This document shows positions 61,796 to 64,000 of a stretch of 64,000 nt of DNA, piece after piece. Position 1 is the first letter of the stretch, and each line of letters starts with the position of its first letter. The stretch covers positions 30,047,626 to 30,111,625 of the forward strand of contig JAVMKO010000004.1 in NCBI GenBank assembly GCA_032164245.1, written 5' to 3'. This DNA is from Sternotherus odoratus. Lineage: Eukaryota; Chordata; Testudines; Kinosternidae. A program made the position numbers and the translations under genes. The notes under the pieces were generated by a model. The model was given only the letters and a program-made list of their open reading frames with translations, was not told the origin of the DNA and searched no databases.

Positions 61796-63000
61796 TTTAC
61801 AGAACATAATGGATTGACATTGTTTTTTCTTCAGTGCCTGGCCATGGCCTCCAGTCCTCTCACATACAAGTGTAGTGCTAATGTCGGCCAAGAATGACTG
61901 AAACAAAGATTTAAAACTATGGACCCACTTCATTACCAGTCTCTTTGTAGCTTCCTGCCCTCATTACTGGTTCAGACCATTCTGCTAGTCTGTTCCTTTC
62001 CCATTTCTGAAACACAGAGCCAGAGTATGTGGGATACGCACTGATAGACAGCAGGATAAACTTCTCTAATATGTGAAAAACCCTTAATTAGATTTCTCCT
62101 CCTTGACTGGGACATATGCACCATACAGCAAAGAATGCAGGTGATTGGACTGACTGGAAGGAGAGGAGGGGCTGACAGTTTACAGACATGCACCACACCT
62201 ACATTAACAGAAGAGAAGGGAAGGCAAGAATGAGACAAAAAGAGGACAAATGGATAGGGTATTGAAGAAGAGAGAAATATCCAGATCTCCTCCTAGATAT
62301 GTACGCTCTTTCACAAGCACTATAAAAATCTACTTTGAAGCCCCTGGCTGGAATTTGACAGCATTCTAATTAAATCTCTAATTCTGGAGCATAAACAAAT
62401 AGAACAAATAACATATAATATCCTGCATAATTATTAACAGGCCTATTCATTGGCTGCCGATCTGATACCAAGACTCTGATATACAGAGCTAGATGAACTA
62501 GTCTTTGCAAACAATTTATTTGAGGAATTTAACCCTACTATCTGGTCTCAAGTTGCCTGTAAACAGATAACTGTTTACAAATTGTTCCTTATTAGAAATC
62601 CTTTGGTAAACACATTTGAAGAACATTTATCTGAGCTGAGGCTTGTTTGTGAAATCTTTGCAGTGAGCAGGCACCAGGGGCAGCTATCCCAAGATAATAG
62701 GATAAGAACAAGTGACTCCAGCAGAGGACTACCATTACAGTGGGGATGTTTCACTAGTCAAAAAGGAATACGCATGGATCTCTTTTTCCATGAAGTAGTA
62801 AGAGCAACAAACAAAACAAAACAAAACAAAACAGAGATGCTAGCATCTCTAAGACTTTAAAACTGGAGTGTGCAAGCTGAGGAGGAGTCAGGCCTGCCTA
62901 TGCAGGGGGAGGAGGATATTTGCAGTGATGCACTGTGATCATTTCAGCTTTGGATAAAATGTTTTGCTCTTTCTGAAGTGTTATTTTTCATTTTCTTCTT
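61796..63000. other. Intronic sequence with an (acaaa)n run
   Basis: The stretch 62807-62831 is an (aaaac)n run. No exon or known repeat family was recognised. Confidence 0.5.
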
Positions 63001-63002
63001 TT

Positions 63003-63115
63003 AAAGGCCCTAATTCAAGAAGGTACTTAAGGACATACAAGTTTTTGAAGTCAACGGGACCATGATATGTTTCAAATTACCCATATGCTTAAGTACCCTC
63101 CAGAAATGGGATCAA
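63003..63115 (+). repeat. Ancient interspersed repeat fragment
   Basis: The sequence ggccctaattcaagaaggta then cttaagtaccctccagaaat is similar in motif order to 17911-17985. It is an old amniote repeat type whose family I cannot name with confidence. Confidence 0.35.
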
Positions 63116-63254
63116 AATGCTTTAGCGTGAAGCAAAAGAAGGTTAAGTTTCACATACATTTACAAACAATTAGACATAGGGTATGAGAAATACTTAGGTA
63201 AGTCAGACTGCATACTATGTATATACTTAAAGTTCTATCATTACTATCTATGGT

Positions 63255-63279
63255 ACTATCTATCTATCTATCTATCTAT
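63255..63279 (+). repeat. (TATC)n microsatellite
   Basis: Six copies of tatc/ctat. Confidence 0.9.
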
Positions 63280-64000
63280 GGTTGTTAGGACATTTTATGA
63301 TACTCAAATTATGCAGATGATTCAACTCTAAAGGATGTGGTCACTGGTAAATTACATACAAGTTTTGGGTGCCCCACTTAAGGTCACAATGCTTATTATC
63401 TTTAGCAAGCACCCAACAGGCAGGCTGGTTAAAGAAAGGCTGACCCAGTGCTTACAACAACTGACTCTTCTTTGGCTTATGGAAACAACGTCAGCCTGGA
63501 CCTGCTCAGAAGTCTAATATAAGCCTAGAAAAGTGCTGATCATGATTTGTCCTAATTTAGACTTGCAGCTAAATCACATTCAGCCACCAGTTCAGCCGCA
63601 CCCATTGGTGACACCCATTTGCAGGTACTGGAGAAGTATCTGGTGTAGAAATGGCAATAGGGAGTAGTCTAGTCTCATTTCCATATAAGCAACAAGGAAT
63701 AATTCAAGTCTATGATGGGTCAGACACAGAGGTGAATCAGGCTGTGAATCTACTTAATTTTAAGTATTGTAAGCTAATGAATTCTAAGTAAGTAGGATTG
63801 CAGTGCTGTGGAGGTCTTCCATGAACTCTGTTAAAGCTACGGGAAAAGTAGTAATGGCAGCAGTCATTCATTCACCTTGCCACCTGTTGTCTAACAACCA
63901 GATTTCCCATCACACTGTGGGAAACTACCCTGTGAAACTATCCCAGTATGCAAAATGTCTAACTATTTTCACTTTATGAGCAAAACCTTAAAGCTTTTTC
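63280..64000. other. Intronic sequence, nothing recognised
   Basis: No recognised element up to the window end. Confidence 0.5.

Noticed and set aside
63982..64000. Possible edge of the preceding CaMKII exon (aagcttt at the window end)
   Set aside because: On the minus strand it reads Lys-Lys-Leu and then a stop right before the supposed donor, so it does not fit the expected exon.

Overview
The window is vertebrate genomic DNA: AT-rich, intron-like sequence that is almost entirely non-coding and filled with transposon remnants. The mixture points to a non-avian sauropsid, most likely a turtle. It contains CR1-type LINE tails, MIR/CORE-SINEs, a GTF2IRD2/Charlie-like hAT, many hAT, Tigger and Harbinger-type MITEs, a Penelope-like reverse transcriptase, DIRS tyrosine-recombinase remnants, solo LTRs, and the repeat ending in 'agactaacacggctacc'. 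The species call rests on remembered repeat composition, not on a search.

Only one host coding exon is convincing. It is a 60-bp minus-strand exon at 37992-38051 with consensus splice sites, coding the kinase-domain segment that ends [17 protein letters not shown]. This is exon 3 of a CaM kinase II gene. The P in KHPN argues against CAMK2B, and the very long flanking introns favour CAMK2D. On that reading positions 1-37991 are downstream intron and 38052-64000 are upstream intron of a minus-strand gene, and everything else in the window sits in those introns.

Region by region: 0.9-4.2 kb holds a decayed Charlie/GTF2IRD2-like hAT with a MIR inserted. 4.25-4.9 kb is LTR-like. 7.3-8.3 kb is a truncated LTR abutting a Harbinger-type MITE. 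8.85-10.44 kb is a hAT-type element, with an exact 8-bp target-site duplication (TSD), whose interior has become a 1.3-kb C-rich minisatellite. 14.8-19.6 kb holds SINE/LINE tails and several MITEs. 20.4-21.2 kb is a degenerate GC-rich array. 22.5-25.3 kb is a DIRS tyrosine-recombinase gene split by a 1,082-bp solo LTR with a 5-bp TSD. 28.9-29.1 kb is a head-to-head foldback carrying hammerhead-like folds. 31.2-32.9 kb is an element with long inverted repeats. 34.7-35.2 kb is a second solo LTR. 39.8-41.26 kb is a Penelope-like reverse transcriptase remnant. 43-53 kb holds Tigger-like MITEs, a 607-bp palindromic element and a complete Harbinger-type MITE. 58.8-60.4 kb is a stack of nested insertions whose order can be read from four sets of TSDs or interruptions.

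No operon-like or defence-like system is present. The most interesting items are the hammerhead-like foldbacks, the minisatellite-bearing hAT element, the giant palindrome and the nested insertions. Long open frames in the C-rich array and in the GC-rich MITEs are artefacts of composition. Most boundaries are given to the base only where a TSD or terminal inverted repeat (TIR) could be read.
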